Part shown: piece by piece, positions 61,151 to 64,000 of the stretch
How the letters are laid out: each line of letters begins with the position of its first letter
How positions within the stretch are numbered: the first letter of the stretch is position 1
From: Elusimicrobiota bacterium
GTDB taxonomy: Bacteria > Elusimicrobiota > Elusimicrobia > UBA1565 > UBA9628
Length of the DNA stretch: 64,000 bases
NCBI GenBank assembly: GCA_028868375.1
Contig: JAGWUP010000014.1
Coordinates: 1-64,000, forward strand
Direction of reading: 5' to 3'
Position numbers and translations under genes: made by a program
The notes under the pieces: model-generated
Seen by the model: only the letters and a program-made list of their open reading frames with translations
The model's database searches: none
Told to the model about the DNA's origin: nothing

Positions 61151-62947
61151 TTAGTAAGCGGCGACGGCCTGCCGCAGGCGCTGCTTGAGCGCGGCCAACT
61201 GCTCGACCAGCGCCGGCGGGATGCGCCCCTCGAAGCGGGAGAAGAACTGCTCGTGCGATTCCGCCTCCTTCTCCCAGTCCAGGCGGTCGACCGCCAGGAG
61301 TTGCTCCAACGCTCCCGCAGGCAGGTCCAGCCCCGTCAAGTCCAGCGCCTCGGGCGCGGGCACCCAGCCGATGGGGGTCTTGCGCGCGGCCCCGCGGCCG
61401 TCGCAGCGCTCGAGCATCCATTCGACGACGCGCAGGTTGTCGCCGAAGCCAGGCCACAGGAACTTGCCATGCGCGTCCCTGCGGAACCAGTTCACGTGGA
61501 ATATCCTCGGGGGCTTGGGGATGCGCCGGCCCATCTCGATCCAGTGGGCGAAGTAGTCGGCCATGTTGTAGCCGCAGAAGGGAAGCATCGCCATCGGGTC
61601 TCGGCGCACCTCGCCGAGCTTTCCGACCTGGGCCGCGGTGCGCTCGCTGGCCACCGTGGCGCCGGCGTAGACGCCGTGGTTCCAGTCGAAGGACTCGTAG
61701 ACCAGGGGGGCGACGCGCTCCCGGCGCCCGCCGAAAATAACGGCGGAGATCGGCACCCCTTGGGGATTCTCCCACTCCGGCGAGATGGAGGGGCATTGCG
61801 CGGCCGGGGCGGTGAAGCGGCTGTTGGGATGGGCGGCCGCCAGCGGCTTGCCCTCAGCGTCCTTCATGCCCGGCCGCCAGGGTTGGCCCCGCCAATCGAG
61901 GCATTCCTTCGGCGCCGGGCCCTCGCCGTTCTCCCACCAGACGCCGCCCTCGGCGGTCAGCGCCACGTTCGTGAAGATGGTGTTGCGCTGGATCGTGGCC
62001 AGGGCGGTCGGGTTGCTCTTGGAGTTGGTGCCGGGCGCCACGCCGAAGAAGCCGTTCTCCGGGTTGACGGCCCACAGCTGTCCGTCCGGCCCGATCCGCA
62101 GCCAGGCGATGTCGTCGCCGACGGTCCAGATCTTGTAGCCCTTGCCCTTGAGCCCGGCCGGCGGGATCAGCATCGCCAGGTTGGTCTTGCCGCAGGCGCT
62201 GGGAAAGGCCGCGGTGACGTAGCGCGTGCGGCCGCCGCGCTCGATGCCCAGGATGAGCATGTGCTCGGCCAGCCACCCTTCCGTCCGGGCGAGGTGGCTT
62301 GCGATGCGCAGGGCCAGGCACTTCTTGCCCAGGAGGGCATTGCCGCCGTAGCCGGAGCCCACGCTCCAGATCGTATTGTCCTGCGGAAAATGCAGGATCA
62401 GCCGGCGGTTGACGTCCAGCTCGGCCTTGCCGTGCAGGCACTTCGTGAAGGCGCCGCCGCTGCCCAACTGGTCCAGCACCCGGCGGCCCATCCGAGTCAT
62501 GATGCGCATGTTGAGGGCGACGTAGAGGGAGTCGGTGAGCTGCACCCCGATCTTCGAGAAGGGGGAGCCGACGACTCCCATCGAGAAGGGGATCACGTAC
62601 ATCGTCCGCCCCCGCATGGAGCCGGCAAAGATCTCGCCGGCCCGGCGGTAGCCCTCCTCGGGCGTCATCCAGTTGTTGGTCGGCCCGGCGTCGATTTTCT
62701 TGGGCGTGCAGATGTAGGTCAGATGCTCGGTGCGCGCCACGTCGTTGGCGGCCGTGCGATGGTAGAGGCAGCCCGGCAGCAGTTTTTCGTTAAGCCGCAG
62801 CAGCTCGCCGGAGGCCACCGCCTCCTCCTCCAGGCGCTTGCGCTCGGATTCGGAGCCGTCCAGCCAGACGATGCGGTCGGGCCGGCAGAGGCGCGCCGTC
62901 TCGTCGACCCAGGCGTTCAGTTTGCTGTGGGAGGTCGGAGCGTTCAT
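61151..62947 (-). CDS. pckG: Phosphoenolpyruvate carboxykinase (GTP)
   Basis: 598 aa, the usual GTP-PEPCK length. The P-loop with the hyper-reactive Cys is [13 protein letters not shown]; the substrate Arg region [16 protein letters not shown] and the GTP-binding FFGVAPGT and [19 protein letters not shown] are intact. Interconverts oxaloacetate and PEP, feeding gluconeogenesis from acetate or glutamate. Its TAA stop abuts the inverted-repeat element. Confidence 0.96.
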   Translation of the reverse strand: MNAPTSHSKLNAWVDETARLCRPDRIVWLDGSESERKRLEEEAVASGELLRLNEKLLPGCLYHRTAANDVARTEHLTYICTPKKIDAGPTNNWMTPEEGYRRAGEIFAGSMRGRTMYVIPFSMGVVGSPFSKIGVQLTDSLYVALNMRIMTRMGRRVLDQLGSGGAFTKCLHGKAELDVNRRLILHFPQDNTIWSVGSGYGGNALLGKKCLALRIASHLARTEGWLAEHMLILGIERGGRTRYVTAAFPSACGKTNLAMLIPPAGLKGKGYKIWTVGDDIAWLRIGPDGQLWAVNPENGFFGVAPGTNSKSNPTALATIQRNTIFTNVALTAEGGVWWENGEGPAPKECLDWRGQPWRPGMKDAEGKPLAAAHPNSRFTAPAAQCPSISPEWENPQGVPISAVIFGGRRERVAPLVYESFDWNHGVYAGATVASERTAAQVGKLGEVRRDPMAMLPFCGYNMADYFAHWIEMGRRIPKPPRIFHVNWFRRDAHGKFLWPGFGDNLRVVEWMLERCDGRGAARKTPIGWVPAPEALDLTGLDLPAGALEQLLAVDRLDWEKEAESHEQFFSRFEGRIPPALVEQLAALKQRLRQAVAAY

Positions 62948-62953
62948 AGCCGA

Positions 62954-62982
62954 ATTGTACTAAGCGAGCGTCCGAGGCTCAA
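62954..62982 (-). promoter_or_regulatory. pckG promoter, TTGAGC-17-TACAAT
   Basis: Minus strand: TTGAGC (62982-62977), exactly 17 bp, TACAAT (62959-62954), then 6 nt to ATG 62947. The -35 box overlaps the stop codon of the upstream gene. This is the clearest leaderless arrangement in the window. Confidence 0.75.
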
Positions 62983-63962
62983 CGGGGTTGTATGCCCCAC
63001 AAACTGAGGCTATTCTCGCGGATCCAGCGGATCACGGCATGAGGCAGCAGGGTATGGCGGCCGTTGCGAATATCGGTGGAGGAGGCATGGAAGCCGACAT
63101 TGTCTAAGTAAAAGACGGTCAAGGTCCTGGCGAAGTCCGCAATGCCTCCTCGGTCGAACAGCCCCCCGGCGACGCTGTGCAGCCCCGGGACATGGCCGCT
63201 ATTCGGGTCGGCCAGCTTCGCTTGGAGCTTGTAGACGGTGTCGTCGGCTCCGCTTGCGGTTTTCGCATTATGATGGTCTCCGCCGTAGAGGTAGAGCAGG
63301 TTGATATGTTGGTTGGGATTGGCCGCGAGCAGGTCGAAGGTGTGGGTTTCTGCGTCTTCATCGGTGCCCCAGGCCAGCGGCGCGACATGGACGAAGGGTG
63401 CTAGCAGGCCGGCCGCCGCGGCCGCCATCGGGAAGCGCAGGCGTCCCGCGGTCAGGTCGGGCTTGCGCGCAGTATCGTCGTTGGCGGGCCGGTAGACGAT
63501 CAGATCGGCTCCCAGGGCCAAGCTGCGCAGCATGATGGCCAGATGGCCGTGCGTCGGGGGATTGGCGGAGGAGCCGAAGATGGCGATGTTGAGGGCGCGA
63601 TCATAAACCGGAGCCGGTTGGTTGTCGAACGGAAGAAGCGGATAATCCGAGAGACGAGGCAGGTGCTCCGGCCGCAGCAAACGAATCCGCACCTCCGGGT
63701 CCAGGTCGCCGGCCTGGGCGCGTGCTTCCAGGGCCATGAGCGAGTCCGCATAGTCCAAGCCGATCCGCTCAAGAAGCTTTTTGTCGGCCCAAGGCTCTCT
63801 TGCCATCGCCGTCAAATCTCTCCGCAGCGCTTCCCTGACCGCACGGACTTGGGCGACGGCGGCAGAACGCCGCTCCGATGTCATGCCCGGCGGGGGGCCC
63901 GAGCGCTCCCAGCTCCAGGCGGCTTGCGCTCCCATGTCCCGCGCGCCGATGCCCTGCGGCAA
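62979..63962 (-). CDS. NadD-like nucleotidyltransferase, runs to window edge
   Basis: Up to 327 aa; the frame stays open to 64000, so the true start may lie outside. ATG 63884 (MTSERRSAAVAQ) and TTG 63962 are candidates. Residues about 120-327 are a cytidylyltransferase-like domain with IFGSSANPPTHGHLAIM (PxHxGH motif) and near the end SSTDIRNGRHTLLPHAV, matching the NadD/NMNAT ISSTxIR signature. An N-terminal helical domain of ~100 residues is extra compared with standard NadD. Adenylyl transfer to a nicotinate or related mononucleotide is likely but not certain. Confidence 0.7.
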   Translation of the reverse strand: MPQGIGARDMGAQAAWSWERSGPPPGMTSERRSAAVAQVRAVREALRRDLTAMAREPWADKKLLERIGLDYADSLMALEARAQAGDLDPEVRIRLLRPEHLPRLSDYPLLPFDNQPAPVYDRALNIAIFGSSANPPTHGHLAIMLRSLALGADLIVYRPANDDTARKPDLTAGRLRFPMAAAAAGLLAPFVHVAPLAWGTDEDAETHTFDLLAANPNQHINLLYLYGGDHHNAKTASGADDTVYKLQAKLADPNSGHVPGLHSVAGGLFDRGGIADFARTLTVFYLDNVGFHASSTDIRNGRHTLLPHAVIRWIRENSLSLWGIQPR

Positions 63963-64000
63963 TGGGGGAATGCCTTGGCTTGCCGTCGCCGGAGGCTCGA

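Noticed and set aside
61253-63007. Plus-strand frame of over 580 codons opposite pckG
   Set aside because: Shadow of a full-length PEPCK; no recognisable motif.

Overview
The window is a high-GC, densely coded bacterial chromosome segment with almost no intergenic space. It has about 67 protein genes, one tRNA-Leu(UAA), one strong candidate small RNA, and no rRNA, CRISPR array or complete insertion sequence. Gene content (squalene synthesis by HpnC/D/E, class II B12-dependent ribonucleotide reductase, GTP-PEPCK, pilin-like proteins, a deoxyribose-phosphate-aldolase microcompartment, a bacterial NHLRC2-like protein) suggests an uncultured, probably anaerobic or fermentative, Gram-negative-type bacterium. 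High-GC Elusimicrobiota or a neighbouring phylum is my best guess, but no marker here settles the phylum.

Layout. 1-131: repeat module. 132-4735: an unknown protein, an amidinotransferase-fold protein lacking its catalytic residues, small secreted or membrane proteins and an NHLRC2-like protein. 4797-5679: tRNA-Leu and pssA. 5686-13195 (minus): giant pilin fusion, two minor pilins, tmk, holB and metG in one tightly packed run. 13281-15374 (minus): nrdJ. 15470-17778: small protein, rplU, rpmA, obgE. 17786-21377: hpnC-hpnD-hpnE-dcd. 21393-26338: secreted unknown, rplM-rpsI, small membrane protein, DUF72, asnB. 26399-28512: secreted 5'-nucleotidase and HAD phosphatase. 28612-35881: tpiA followed by a complete microcompartment locus (pduL, 2 BMC-H, 3 BMC-P, 1 BMC-T, acylating aldehyde dehydrogenase, RpiB-like, DeoC, a Zn-ribbon protein, a PH-like protein and an EutQ-like small protein). 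35886-45765: DnaA-like AAA+ protein, comM, LysM protein, TPR protein, XRE regulator, dprA, topA, xer recombinase and an unknown. 45793-51310: purA, candidate sRNA, CHASE2-type cyclase, DUF3307, thiolase. 51327-59800: histidine degradation (hutH, hutU, hutI, ftcD-fchA) with yajQ, a HAD protein and an aldehyde dehydrogenase between. 59797-64000 (minus): second cyclase, a 269-bp inverted-repeat element, pckG and a nucleotidyltransferase that runs off the edge.

How it fits together. The microcompartment matches the published sugar-phosphate-utilising (SPU) type. DeoC would cleave deoxyribose-5-phosphate to glyceraldehyde-3-phosphate and acetaldehyde; AldDH would make acetyl-CoA and PduL acetyl-phosphate. 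TpiA, one base upstream, would take the triose phosphate to glycolysis. A secreted 5'-nucleotidase just upstream and competence genes (comM, dprA) just downstream make DNA or nucleotide scavenging a plausible theme (inference). The hut genes would convert histidine to glutamate and one-carbon units.

Expression signals. Many first genes of transcription units have a recognisable TTGnnn-(17/18)-TANNNT promoter whose -10 box ends only 5-10 nt before the start codon with no Shine-Dalgarno, which predicts leaderless mRNAs. Several internal operon genes carry normal AGGAG sites instead. Two copies of a 33-bp palindromic repeat overlap the stop codons of dcd and the HAD gene, and a larger MITE-like element abuts pckG.
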